DNA of 64,000 bases from Candidatus Flexicrinis proximus (GCA_016712885.1 JADJQF010000033.1:372001-436000), one strand, 5' to 3'; shown: positions 34,885 to 43,434, numbered from the stretch's first letter. Notes: generated by a model from the letters alone, not told the origin. Numbers and translations are program-made.

Positions 34885-35748
34885 ATGGTGGTTGAACGCG
34901 AACATCCCCTGAAACAGCGCGAGGCCATGGCGCTGATGGCCCAGCGGCGCCCACGCGAGTTTCCGGTGATTCTGGCGCTGGTACTGCTGGCGATCCCGGT
35001 GATTCTGGTCACGGTCGCCATGCCGCTGCTCTGGCAGGTCGAGCTGTGGTACGTCCTGATCATGGACCTGACGTTCGTGGCGATCTTCCTGATCTGGCGC
35101 GCCTACATCGCCATCGGCAAGTGGTTCAGCAGGGTGCGGTCGCGGTCGAATATCCAGCGGCTGCAGGCCGGCGATGCGCTCATCCGCTGGACCTATAGCG
35201 CGGACGAGTGGCGGCACTTCGCGGCCCATGAATACCGCCGTGACCGGCGGATTTCCGGTGCGTTCATGCCGCTATGGTCGACGCTCCTGAGTTCGGTGAT
35301 TTTCGCGGGGATTGTCGCCGGCGCGATGCTCCTCGCCAATTCCAGCGAGACCTCCAGCACCGGCACGGGCGACGTGATCCCGCGTGAGGCGATTGCCGGG
35401 GTTGCGGCGCTGGCCTTCGCCATCCCACTCTTCTACAAAGCCGTGCAGAGCGCCAACTTGTATCTGGGCGACCGGCAGATCGCGGCGGAGCGCACGTCCC
35501 CACCCGAAATCCTGCTGAATGCGGCCGGGCTGCTGGGCGTGCCGGGCGGATACCTCGTCCTGGATCCGGAGGAGACGGCCTTCGAGACCGCCGAAGAAGA
35601 CGGGATACCCCTCCTGCTGGTCCATTGGCGGCACACCCTCTCCGGACGCATGTTCAACCTGTCGGTCAGCAAGGTCGAGCGCGTGCTGATCCCGCGCGGC
35701 CGCGAATCCGATGCGCTGGCCCTCGTAAAGAAGTCCCCCTCCACATAG
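34885..35748 (+). CDS. Multi-pass membrane protein of unknown function
   Basis: The 287-residue protein has four hydrophobic helices: FPVILALVLLAIPVILVTVAMPLLW, WYVLIMDLTFVAIFLIWRAYIAI, LLSSVIFAGIVAGAMLLAN and IAGVAALAFAIPLFYKAV. A soluble C-terminal region (ETAEEDGIPLLLVHWRHTLSGRMFNLSVSKVERVLIPRGRESDA) is beta-rich and again PH-like, as in the gene before it. A CGGGAGG ribosome site precedes ATG. Likely an envelope protein; no named family. Confidence 0.6.
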   Translation: MVVEREHPLKQREAMALMAQRRPREFPVILALVLLAIPVILVTVAMPLLWQVELWYVLIMDLTFVAIFLIWRAYIAIGKWFSRVRSRSNIQRLQAGDALIRWTYSADEWRHFAAHEYRRDRRISGAFMPLWSTLLSSVIFAGIVAGAMLLANSSETSSTGTGDVIPREAIAGVAALAFAIPLFYKAVQSANLYLGDRQIAAERTSPPEILLNAAGLLGVPGGYLVLDPEETAFETAEEDGIPLLLVHWRHTLSGRMFNLSVSKVERVLIPRGRESDALALVKKSPST

Positions 35749-35876
35749 AACGCGCGGAGCGGGAAGCGAGACGTGCTGGCTGTACGCGCGGGGCAACGAG
35801 AGTGATGCCGACGAATGGAAAACATTCGTTGGTGTCGATGCGGCATGATCTTGCGCTGCGTGAAGGGGAGGATCTA

Positions 35877-36608
35877 ATGGGCTGGGAGGTACTCGAGCAG
35901 TGGGGCGACGACGTCGTTCGCATAGAACCGCTCGCGGGTGGAGTGGCCAACGACGTCTGGTCGGTGCGCGTCAACGGGCGCCTCGCGGTCGGTCGTCTCG
36001 GTGTCAGGAGCGACGCGGATCTCGCCTGGGAGACCGAGCTCCTCAAACGCCTCGACCGTGAAGGTCTGACCGTGCCGGTGCCGATCCCGACCACCGACGG
36101 CCGGCTGTTCGCCGGCGGTGTGGTGGTGATGACCTACGTCGAGGGCAAGCCGCCCGAGACCCAGGCCGACTGGCGTCGCGTGGCCGGCACGCTCCGCCAG
36201 CTGCATCGGTTGACATCCGGGTGGCCGCAGCGCCCGTGCTGGCGAGGGTCGACCGACTTCCTGCACGCCGAGACCGGGACCAGGGTCGACCTCGGCGCGA
36301 TGCCGCCTGAGGGCGTTGCTCGGTGCCGGGCAGCGTGGGCGCGCCTTGTCGGGCGTCAGACCTGCGTCGTCCACGGCGACCCCAACCCGCGTAACATCCG
36401 CATAACCGCCGATCGAGTCGCGCTGATCGACTGGGACGAGGCGCACGTCGACGTCCCCGACCTCGACCTGGTGCTGCCCCACAACGCTGCCGGTCTCGAC
36501 GACGAGGCACTCGACATCGCCGCGCAAGCGTGGGCCGCATGGGAAGCCGCCGTCTGCTGGGACGACGAGCACTCCGCCAAGCGGCTTGCCGAAGTTCGAG
36601 CGGTCTGA
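35877..36608 (+). CDS. Aminoglycoside-phosphotransferase-family kinase
   Basis: The 243-residue protein has the kinase-like fold of APH enzymes: catalytic loop VVHGDPNPRNIRI (His166-Gly-Asp168) and the metal-binding LIDWDEAH (Asp185). GGVANDVWSVRVNGRLAVGRLG is the nucleotide-binding start. Substrate is open: many family members phosphorylate sugars, choline or fructosamines, not antibiotics. ATG at 35877 has GGGGAGG upstream, so the longer frame (from 35838 or before) is rejected. Confidence 0.8.
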   Translation: MGWEVLEQWGDDVVRIEPLAGGVANDVWSVRVNGRLAVGRLGVRSDADLAWETELLKRLDREGLTVPVPIPTTDGRLFAGGVVVMTYVEGKPPETQADWRRVAGTLRQLHRLTSGWPQRPCWRGSTDFLHAETGTRVDLGAMPPEGVARCRAAWARLVGRQTCVVHGDPNPRNIRITADRVALIDWDEAHVDVPDLDLVLPHNAAGLDDEALDIAAQAWAAWEAAVCWDDEHSAKRLAEVRAV

Positions 36609-36654
36609 GCAGCAGCGGCATTCGGAAACCAATCAGGGCTTCTTGCCTGTTTTC

Positions 36655-36915
36655 CATCAGTTCGATTCAGACCCCTTCCCCCTTCCCCCACTTCCCTTCC
36701 CTTCTTTCCCTTCCCTCCCTTCCCCCACTTCCCTTCCCTTCTTTCCCTTCCCTCACTTCTTTCCCTTCTCCCACTTCTCTCACTTCCCCCACCCACTTCT
36801 CTCACTTCCCCCACTTCTCTGACTTCTCCCACTTCTCTCACTTCTCTCACTTCTCTCACTTCTCTCACTTCTCTCACTTCTCCCACTTCTTTCACTTCTC
36901 CCACTTCCCCAAATT
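36655..36915 (+). repeat. Polypyrimidine low-complexity array
   Basis: About 260 bp of only C and T with rare A, first CTTCCCTTCC-type, then about 12 tandem CACTTCTCT units. It fills the gap between the kinase and YhhN genes. Long open frames across it (Ser/His/Phe on plus, Arg/Glu/Val on minus) are low-complexity and not coding. Confidence 0.85.
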
Positions 36916-36968
36916 AGGGCTAGAATACGGGGTTGACTGCTGACTTCTTCGAACAAGGTCTTAATTCC

Positions 36969-37700
36969 ATGCCAGAGACACTTTTTCATATCACTTTGCT
37001 TCTGCTGTGGGTTGCATGGGCTGCGCTGCTCTTCGGCGGGCTGGCACAGGGGACGCCGGACGCCGAGCGCACCCGCCGCATGCCGCGCTGGACCCGCATG
37101 GCATCTTCCCTCGCGCTGGTGATTGCCGCCTGGGGCTTCGCGCTCCTCCGCAGTGAATCGCCGCAGGCCGGCGTGGCCGTCCTCACCGCGATCGGCATGA
37201 CGCTCGGCTTTGCCGGTGACCTGTTCATGGCCAAACTGATCGTAAAGACCGACTCCTTTGTGTTCGGCGGGATCGGCGCGTTCGGGCTGGGTCATGTCGC
37301 CTACATCCTCGCGCTGCTCACGCTGGCGGGGCGGCTGGGACTGGACGCCGGCGGACCCCGTTGGACGGCGCTGGTCGCACTCTGGGTCATCGGTGCGGCC
37401 TGCTGGTACGCGGTCGTGCTGCGCGGTGCACAGAAGCCATCAGCCCTGCATTGGGCGGCGCTCCCCTACGCCCTGCTGCTGTCAACCACGGCCGGGCTGG
37501 CCGCCGGACTGGCGCTGCAGCAGGCGCGCTTCGTCCCCGCCGCGGTCGGCGCGCTGCTCTTCCTGACCAGCGACCTGATCCTCGCGACCCGACTCTTCAA
37601 CCACGCCTATTTCCGTTGGATCGATGATTGGGTCTGGCTGACCTACGGGCCGGCGCAAATGCTGATCGTCTACGGGCTGGGCATCGCCATCGCGATGTGA
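36969..37700 (+). CDS. YhhN family membrane protein (lysoplasmalogenase-like)
   Basis: The 243-residue protein has about eight hydrophobic helices and the YhhN motifs TLGFAGDLFMAKLIV, FGLGHVAYILALL, GALLFLTSDLILATRLF and YGPAQMLIVYGLG. The family contains lysoplasmalogenases, which hydrolyse the vinyl ether of lysoplasmalogens. ATG at 36969 with AAGG 10 nt upstream is used; the frame opens earlier at a TTG without an obvious ribosome site. Confidence 0.8.
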   Translation: MPETLFHITLLLLWVAWAALLFGGLAQGTPDAERTRRMPRWTRMASSLALVIAAWGFALLRSESPQAGVAVLTAIGMTLGFAGDLFMAKLIVKTDSFVFGGIGAFGLGHVAYILALLTLAGRLGLDAGGPRWTALVALWVIGAACWYAVVLRGAQKPSALHWAALPYALLLSTTAGLAAGLALQQARFVPAAVGALLFLTSDLILATRLFNHAYFRWIDDWVWLTYGPAQMLIVYGLGIAIAM

Positions 37701-37710
37701 GGGTAGGGGC

Positions 37711-37790
37711 TCGTAGGGACAGCATACATGCTGTCCGCCGTTGTCTCCCCTAAAAACGCCACTTCAAATCGGTTCTAACCACTGACATCG
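37711..37790 (+). repeat. Second repeat family, copy with GGACAGCAT hairpin
   Basis: GGACAGCAT-AC-ATGCTGTCC (37717-37736) followed by CCGCCGTTGTCTCCCCTAAAA and CACTTCAAATCGGTTCT. Matches the copy at 43753-43830. Confidence 0.65.
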
Positions 37791-37825
37791 ACACGCGCAC
37801 GCGCGGATTCTCTTTCGGCCTCCCA

Positions 37826-37922
37826 GCGCGAATGGATGGCGCTTGCGCCATCCATTCGCCACCAGGGTGTCGAGAGGGCGGCAGCCCTCTCGCGGAGGCG
37901 TGGAGGCAGCGCCTCCACACTA
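37826..37922 (+). repeat. Structured repeat element, modules C and A
   Basis: GCGAATGGATGGCGC (37828-37842), loop TT, exact complement (37845-37859), then module A with CGAGAGGG-CGGCAG-CCCTCTCG. Confidence 0.8.
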
Positions 37923-37982
37923 CCATCGCACATCCCGCACGGCCTCAACTCTGCGAAGAGGCCGCGCCAGCGGACTTTTCGC

Positions 37983-38042
37983 CATGAGGGTGTCGAGAGG
38001 GCGGCAGCCCTTTCGCGGAGGCGTGGAGGCAGCGCCTCCACC
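37983..38042 (+). repeat. Structured repeat element, module A
   Basis: CGAGAGGG-CGGCAG-CCCTTTCG and GTGGAGGC-AGC-GCCTCCAC, a near-copy of the module 120 bp before it and just behind the nitrilase-fold gene's stop codon. Confidence 0.8.
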
Positions 38043-38069
38043 TGCTACCCATCGTCCGTTCTCCCTGTT

Positions 38070-38906
38070 TTAGTACTTCCGCACGATGCCCTTGTAGGCC
38101 ACCGGATGCCGCATCTGCATCACCTGCGAGTCCTCGCGGGTGCGCCGCACATCGTCAACGTCGATCTTGACCACCAGATAGCCTTCCTTCGGCGCACCGG
38201 TCTCCGGGTCGGTATGGTCGGCCAGTGTGCCCATCAGCTGCCCGCGCGGCCCCACGATCATGCTCTCCCCGCCGAAAGCCTGCGTCACGTCCGTCCCGAC
38301 GCGGTTCACGCCCACCATGAACACCGCGTTTTCATACGCCCGCGCCCGCAGGTAGGTCTTCCACGCGTCGATCTCCGCCGCTTCCCAGTTCGCCATCACG
38401 ATCATCACTTCCGCGCCTTCCAGCGCGGCGCAGCGTGCCACTTCCGGGAACGCCAGGTCTGTCCCCAGCATCAGCCCGAACGTGCCCAGGTCGGTCTCCG
38501 CCGTGTGCAGCCGGAAACCCTCGCGGAATACCATCCGCTCTTCGCCCTTCAGGTGCAGTTTATGGTAGGTCTCCACCACGTCGCCTTCCGGCCCGATCAC
38601 CACTGCCGAGTTGTACAGCACGCTCTCGACCTTCTCTTTGGTCGCCATCCCGAACGCGATATACACCCCGAAATCCTGCGCCCGCTGCGACAGCGTATTG
38701 ACCACCATCCCCGGCACCCGCTGTGCCATCTCCGTGAATCGCACCCCCAGCTCCGCGCCGGACGTGATCAGTTCTGGAAATACGATCAGGTCGACGCGCT
38801 GTTTGGCGGCAATCGTCGTGACCAGTTCCGCCATCTTCGCCAGGTTGTCTTCCAGATGCCCCAGCTTCGGCTGCATTTGTACCAGCGCCACGGTTAATTC
38901 GCGCAT
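38070..38906 (-). CDS. Carbon-nitrogen hydrolase (nitrilase) fold protein without the catalytic cysteine
   Basis: The 278-residue protein has the fold of the nitrilase superfamily. Two triad residues are present: Glu45 in VFPELI and Lys116 in YHKLHLK. The nucleophile site, normally ICWDxxFPE, reads LMLGTDLAFPE, so Cys is replaced by Gly148. The underlying codon is GGG, which differs from a Cys codon at more than one base. The frame is intact and well-conserved elsewhere, with YENAVFMVGVNRVG near the end, so it is either a binding/regulatory protein or uses other chemistry. It is unlikely to be an active amidase. Confidence 0.8.
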   Translation of the reverse strand: MRELTVALVQMQPKLGHLEDNLAKMAELVTTIAAKQRVDLIVFPELITSGAELGVRFTEMAQRVPGMVVNTLSQRAQDFGVYIAFGMATKEKVESVLYNSAVVIGPEGDVVETYHKLHLKGEERMVFREGFRLHTAETDLGTFGLMLGTDLAFPEVARCAALEGAEVMIVMANWEAAEIDAWKTYLRARAYENAVFMVGVNRVGTDVTQAFGGESMIVGPRGQLMGTLADHTDPETGAPKEGYLVVKIDVDDVRRTREDSQVMQMRHPVAYKGIVRKY

Positions 38907-38977
38907 ATTTTAGGTCTCCCCAATGTTCACCAGCCCGCATTATAAGGCGTCTGGGGCGTGGTGAAAGGGGCAAGCCC

Positions 38978-39388
38978 TCATGGGGGTGTGCTGGCCGCCA
39001 CCCATTCCGCAGCCGTCGCGCGCTCGTCCTCCGCGAACCCCTTCGCCGCGATCTTCAGCTTGCCGTCCACCACGCGGTTGATCGGGACGCTCAGGGCAGG
39101 GGCGGCCCCGCGCGGATCGATCACCGCCAGCCAGAACGGCTGGTCGTCCGTCTTGATCAGGATTTCGCGGATTCGACCGTGCGCCGTCTGATCCAGCGGC
39201 AGTGCCTTTCCCGTCGCGCTCGTATCCACCAGCAGCCGCAGCGCTTCGCCTTTCCGTCCCTGCCGCAGCGCCTCCTCAACCTGCGCGAAGAGTTGTGTCA
39301 TCGCCGCCTCGGACGTCTCGCACATGCGCAGTTCCCAGTAGCCTTCCCGCTGATCTGCCTTGAAGTACTCGCATCCCTGAAAGCCCAT
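38978..39388 (-). CDS. STAS/SpoIIAA-like protein of unknown function
   Basis: The 136-residue protein fits an alpha/beta STAS-like layout: YWELRMCETSEAAMTQLFAQVEEALRQGRKGEALRLLVDTSATGKAL, FWLAVIDPRGAAPALSVPINRVVDGKLKIAAKGFAEDERATAAEW. Similar short proteins regulate sigma-factor or sensory pathways. ATG at 39388 has GGAGGG at good spacing, so the longer start is rejected. Function not assigned. Confidence 0.55.
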   Translation of the reverse strand: MGFQGCEYFKADQREGYWELRMCETSEAAMTQLFAQVEEALRQGRKGEALRLLVDTSATGKALPLDQTAHGRIREILIKTDDQPFWLAVIDPRGAAPALSVPINRVVDGKLKIAAKGFAEDERATAAEWVAASTPP

Positions 39389-39475
39389 TTGCGCTCCCTC
39401 CGTCGACCATACCGCACCAGCATACCGTCCCGCACCCTTTCGCAAATGCGCCAATTGGCGCGAGTCCGGCCTCTG

Positions 39476-39504
39476 TTGCAGCCCCTCTGTCAACGTGGTA
39501 CCCT
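39476..39504 (+). promoter_or_regulatory. Promoter of the GH9 glycosidase gene
   Basis: TTGCAG (39476-39481), 17 nt, TACCCT (39499-39504). The CelR-type palindrome begins 12 nt further on, covering the predicted transcript start. Confidence 0.5.
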
Positions 39505-39516
39505 ATCCCTAACTCA

Positions 39517-39536
39517 CGTTGGGAGCGCTCCCAACG
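39517..39536 (+). promoter_or_regulatory. CelR-type (LacI family) operator, perfect 20-bp palindrome
   Basis: CGTTGGGAGCGCTCCCAACG is perfectly symmetric. Its core TGGGAGCGCTCCCA (39520-39533) is the 14-bp site bound by Thermobifida fusca CelR upstream of cellulase genes. It lies 24 bp before the start codon of a GH9 cellulase. Confidence 0.85.
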
Positions 39537-39559
39537 CTGCCCCTTACGAGGACTTTCCG

Positions 39560-42037
39560 ATGCGCCGCCTTCTTTTGTCCCTTTTGCTCGCCTCATTTCT
39601 GATCTTGCTCCCCGCCGCCGCTCAGGACGCGCCCCTCGCCCCTGAAGAAATCCGCGGCGAAGTCGTCTACATCCCCTATCCCGTCCCGCTCACCCTCGAC
39701 GGCGATCTCAGCGATTGGGCCGGCGTTCCTTGGGTCACCGTCGACCGCGGCACCCAGCTCTCGCCGGACCCCGCCAATAACGGCTCCTTCCGCTTCGCCC
39801 TCGCCAGTGATGGCGACCGCACCCTCTTCGTCGCCATGACCTCCGTCGATGGCGTCATCGTCACCGGCCAGCACGGCCCGGACTTCTGGAACGAGGATTC
39901 GCTGGAGTTCTACCTTAACCTCACCGGCGACTTCGGCGCCGACGCCTACGACTCCGGCATCTTCCAGGTCAACATCAACCCCGGCGATATCGGCCTCGCC
40001 GATCCCGCCGCCGTCACCCTCAGCGGCACCAACGCCACGTCCTCCGGCACCCGCGCCCTCGTCTTCGCCACCCCCGATGGCTGGGGCTTCGAGGCCGCCG
40101 TTCCGCTCCCGTTCTCCCCCAGCCACGGCCTCGAAATCGGCCTTCAGGCCCACGCCAACGGCTCCAACGAGGGTAGTCGCTCCGTCAAGCTCATCTGGTC
40201 CAACGCCGACACCGCCGATGCCAGCTACAATACCCCCAGCGTCTTTGGCCGCGGCCTCTTCTTCAGTATTGGCAGCGACGACATCCCGCAGCCCAGCGTC
40301 GTCATCGAGGAGGTTCCTTTGCCCTTCATCGCCGTCAACCAGACCGGCTACGCGCCCTCCGCCATCAAGATCGCCGTCTATCCCTATGCCTCGACCGCCA
40401 ACGGCACCGCCTTCACCCTCGTCGATACTGCCACCAACGCCAGCGTCTATGCCGGATTCACCGCGCCCGGCTTCCTCGACGACGCCTCCGGCGATACCGT
40501 CAGCCTGATCGACTTCTCCGCCTTTACCACCCCCGGCACCTACATCCTGCGCGTCAATGACGCCGTCAGCGTCCCCTTCCGCATCGCCTCCGGCCTCTAC
40601 GCGCCTCTCGCCATCGACGCCTTGCGCTATTTCTACCTCAACCGCAGCGGCATCGAGCTCACCGCTGACCACGCCGGCCAGCCTTACGCCCGTCCCGCCG
40701 GCCACCTCACCGATAACGCTGTCACCTGCTTCAACGGCACCGACGCCGCCGGCCGCACCTGGCCTGGCTGCGACTACCGCCTCGACGCCAGCGGCGGCTG
40801 GTATGACGCCGGCGACTATGGCAAATACGTCGTCAACGCTGGTATCTCCGCCTGGACGCTGCTCAACCTCTACGAGCGCTTCCCGGACGCCGTGCCCGAT
40901 TCCGCGCTCAATATCCCGGAGAGCGGCGACGGCATCCCCGACGTCCTCAGCGAAGCCCGCTGGGAAGTCGACTGGATGCTCCGCATGCAGATTCCCGCTG
41001 GACAACCTAACGCCGGCCTCGTCCATCACAAGCTCCACGGCCTCCAGTGGGACGGCCTGCCGCAGCTTCCCGCGCCCGACTTCGACGTCAATGATCCCGC
41101 CCGTGGCCGCTATCTCATGCCCGTCAGCACCGCCGCCACCCTCAAACTCGCCGCCGTCGCCGCCCAATGCGCCCGCATCTGGCGCGACATCGACCCCGCC
41201 TTCGCCGACCGCTGCCTCACCGCCGCGGTCACCGCCTACGACGCCGCGATCCAGAGCCCGGGCTTGTACTACGACCCGCAGGTTCCCGGTAACGGCGGCG
41301 GTCCCTACGACGATCAGAATCTGGCCGACGAGTTCTTCTGGGCGGCTGCCGAACTCCTCAGCACCACCGGCGAGCGCCTATATCTGAATGGTGTCCTCGC
41401 CAATGTCGAAGTCATGGAACCCGCCGGTTTCGAGGCCGGCCAGCAGGACTCGCTCTATTGGGGCGATGTCACCCTCTTGGCCCTCATCCGGCTGGCGACT
41501 GGCGAGAACATCCCGGCGGACATCCAGGCCGATGCGCGGACCTACCTGCTGACCGTCGCCGGCCACTCTGCCGCCCAGCTCTCGCGTGAAGGCTACCGCA
41601 CGCCGCTGGCTGACTACGCTTGGGGCTCCAACTCCGACGCCCTCAACAAAGCGCTGGTCATGGCCTATGCCTACGACCTCACCGCTGATCCCGTCTACCG
41701 CGATGCCGTCATCCTCACCATGGACTGGATCCTCGGCCGTAACGCCCTCAACTTCAGCTTCGTCTCCGGCTATGGCACCCACGCCATGCAGCACCCGCAC
41801 CACCGCGTCTGGGCCGACAGTCCCAACGGCGTCTATCCGCCCGTGCCTCCCGGCGCCCTCGCCGGCGGCCCCAATTCCAATCCGTCCGATACTCCGGCCA
41901 TGAATCCCGAGGTCGCCGGTCAGCCGCGCGCCAAGCGCTACATCGACCACATCGACTCGTATTCCACCAATGAGGTCGCCATCAACTGGAACGCACCGCT
42001 GGCCTGGGTCGCCGCCTGGCTCAACCAGATGGAGTAA
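39560..42037 (+). CDS. GH9 endoglucanase/cellulase with N-terminal CBM9-like and CelD_N domains
   Basis: The 825-residue protein has a signal peptide (MRRLLLSLLLASFLILLPAAAQ), a CBM9-like domain (LDGDLSDWAGVPWVT, about 39-240), a CelD_N Ig-like domain (FIAVNQTGYAPSAIKIAVYPY, about 255-340) and the GH9 (alpha/alpha)6 barrel (about 350-825). GH9 catalytic residues are present: GGWYDAGDYGKYVV (Asp416/Asp419) and STNEVAINWNAPLAW (Glu805), plus MQHPHHRVW. It hydrolyses beta-1,4-glucan outside the cell. An exact CelR-type operator sits at the transcript start. Confidence 0.93.
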   Translation: MRRLLLSLLLASFLILLPAAAQDAPLAPEEIRGEVVYIPYPVPLTLDGDLSDWAGVPWVTVDRGTQLSPDPANNGSFRFALASDGDRTLFVAMTSVDGVIVTGQHGPDFWNEDSLEFYLNLTGDFGADAYDSGIFQVNINPGDIGLADPAAVTLSGTNATSSGTRALVFATPDGWGFEAAVPLPFSPSHGLEIGLQAHANGSNEGSRSVKLIWSNADTADASYNTPSVFGRGLFFSIGSDDIPQPSVVIEEVPLPFIAVNQTGYAPSAIKIAVYPYASTANGTAFTLVDTATNASVYAGFTAPGFLDDASGDTVSLIDFSAFTTPGTYILRVNDAVSVPFRIASGLYAPLAIDALRYFYLNRSGIELTADHAGQPYARPAGHLTDNAVTCFNGTDAAGRTWPGCDYRLDASGGWYDAGDYGKYVVNAGISAWTLLNLYERFPDAVPDSALNIPESGDGIPDVLSEARWEVDWMLRMQIPAGQPNAGLVHHKLHGLQWDGLPQLPAPDFDVNDPARGRYLMPVSTAATLKLAAVAAQCARIWRDIDPAFADRCLTAAVTAYDAAIQSPGLYYDPQVPGNGGGPYDDQNLADEFFWAAAELLSTTGERLYLNGVLANVEVMEPAGFEAGQQDSLYWGDVTLLALIRLATGENIPADIQADARTYLLTVAGHSAAQLSREGYRTPLADYAWGSNSDALNKALVMAYAYDLTADPVYRDAVILTMDWILGRNALNFSFVSGYGTHAMQHPHHRVWADSPNGVYPPVPPGALAGGPNSNPSDTPAMNPEVAGQPRAKRYIDHIDSYSTNEVAINWNAPLAWVAAWLNQME

Positions 42038-42054
42038 TTGCCGGGGCTCCCCCT

Positions 42055-42155
42055 AAGTCACATCACGCGCATGACCTCGCCCGCGAGGTCATGCGCGATG
42101 AGGGAGCCGAGAGGGTGACAACCCTCTCGCGGAGGCGTGGAGGCAGCGCCTCCAC
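42055..42155 (+). repeat. Structured repeat element with CC-loop palindrome
   Basis: GCGCATGACCTCGC (42067-42080), loop CC, exact complement (42083-42096), then canonical module A. It starts 17 bp behind the GH9 stop codon. Confidence 0.8.
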
Positions 42156-42378
42156 CCCCATCCCCTCACTTTCTCCCTTCTCTTCTCCCCCATCCCTCAC
42201 TTCCCTCCACTTCTCTCACTTCTTTTCACTTCCCTCCACTTCTCTCACTTCTTTTCACTTCCCTCCACTTCCCTCACTTCTTTTCACTTCCCTCCACTTC
42301 TCTCACTTCTTTTCACTTCCCTCCACTTCCCTCACTTCTTTTCACTTCCCTCCACTTCCCTCACTTCTTTTCACTTCT
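42156..42378 (+). repeat. Polypyrimidine low-complexity array, second
   Basis: About 220 bp of C/T with a repeated CACTTCCCTC-CACTTCTCT-CACTTCTTTT pattern. It joins the repeat element to the end of the regulator gene. Confidence 0.85.
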
Positions 42379-43356
42379 CTACCTGAAAAGCCTGAGCAGT
42401 TCGGCGCCTTTGTTCGAAATCTGGTAGTACACGCGCTTGCCGCTGCGCTGCGGATTCACCAGCCCGGCCCGGTGGAGTAGGGTCAGGTGTTGGCTGACGG
42501 CCCCGGCAGTCAGGTGCAGGTGGTGCGCCAGTTCGGTGGTCGTGGCCGGCGTATCTTCCAGCCCTTGCAGGACGCTCGCCCGCGCCCCGCCCATAATCAG
42601 CTCCAAGGTGTCGTCCAGATCGGGCGGTGCCACGTGGCTCCCGACCCCCCGCGCCCCGTAAATCACCATCGGCTTATACTGCGGCACGATCTGCCACATC
42701 GTATCGTCGAGCGTAAACACGCTCGGCACCAGATGCAGCCCTTCGCCGTCGATCACGTGGTGCGAGTCGGACTTCCCGTAGGCTTTATTCAGCCGCAGCG
42801 CGCTACCGTCGAAGCTCGCCATCGGACTCAGGTCGTTCAACAGTCTGTGGTTGCCTTCCAGCGCCAGCAGCCGCGCCCGGTACAGGATGTCGCCTTCCAC
42901 AATCGCCAGCAGGCTCGGCCACATCGGCGCCAGCACCAGCCCCCAGTACTGCCGCAGTTCGTCCACCAGCGCCGGCAGGTATTCGCTCGGATGCGCGCGC
43001 ACCGTCAGCCGCATCTCCGTCTCGCCGCTCGCCTTGCACAGGTACGCCAGATCCGCCGCGACTTCCTCGTGCGGCGTGTTCAGCACCCGCTCGAAATCCG
43101 GCTCGGAGCCGGTCTCCAGGTGTGTCGGCGTCGGCGTCAGGAAGTCCGGGATGCACGAGCGCCCCGCCACCAGGCCGCGCATCAGCGGCAGCTCGAGCTG
43201 CTCCAGCGTCCGCCGCGCGCCGTCTGCCCAGCGCCGGTGAATCGGGGTTCCTTTGTTGAGTGTCAGGTAGCGGAAGCTGATCATCGTCTCGATCAGCGGA
43301 CTGTATGTGAAACGCGTCTTCAGCAGCGCGTCCGGTGTCAGGTGGATGTGAATCAT
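42379..43356 (-). CDS. ArsR-family regulator with N-terminal DUF5937-like domain
   Basis: The 325-residue protein carries a winged helix-turn-helix of ArsR type in its last ~80 residues (GARASVLQGLEDTPATTTELAHHLHLTAGAVSQHLTLLHRAGLVNPQRSGKRVYYQI, about 255-312). The N-terminal ~240 residues match the sensor-like DUF5937 layout with MIHIHLTPDALLKTRFTYSPLIET. It is likely a repressor. A perfect ATTTAG-N6-CTAAAT palindrome lies 60 bp upstream, where it may autoregulate. The effector is unknown. Confidence 0.85.
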   Translation of the reverse strand: MIHIHLTPDALLKTRFTYSPLIETMISFRYLTLNKGTPIHRRWADGARRTLEQLELPLMRGLVAGRSCIPDFLTPTPTHLETGSEPDFERVLNTPHEEVAADLAYLCKASGETEMRLTVRAHPSEYLPALVDELRQYWGLVLAPMWPSLLAIVEGDILYRARLLALEGNHRLLNDLSPMASFDGSALRLNKAYGKSDSHHVIDGEGLHLVPSVFTLDDTMWQIVPQYKPMVIYGARGVGSHVAPPDLDDTLELIMGGARASVLQGLEDTPATTTELAHHLHLTAGAVSQHLTLLHRAGLVNPQRSGKRVYYQISNKGAELLRLFR

Positions 43357-43416
43357 GTGCGTTTTCCCTCCCTGCTGTCCCTAATTTTAACCCGAAAACA
43401 TGTTCTACGGTCATCC

Positions 43417-43434
43417 ATTTAGAAAAACCTAAAT
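43417..43434. promoter_or_regulatory. Operator ATTTAG-N6-CTAAAT between divergent genes
   Basis: Perfect 6-bp arms around AAAAAC, in the space shared by the ArsR-type gene (minus) and the small gene at 43495 (plus). Spacing of half-sites is typical of ArsR-family dimers. Confidence 0.5.

Noticed and set aside
36356..36943. Repetitive frames reading Ser-His-Phe on plus or Arg-Glu-Val on minus
   Set aside because: They are translations of the polypyrimidine array. Periodicity comes from the DNA repeat and no start signal is present.
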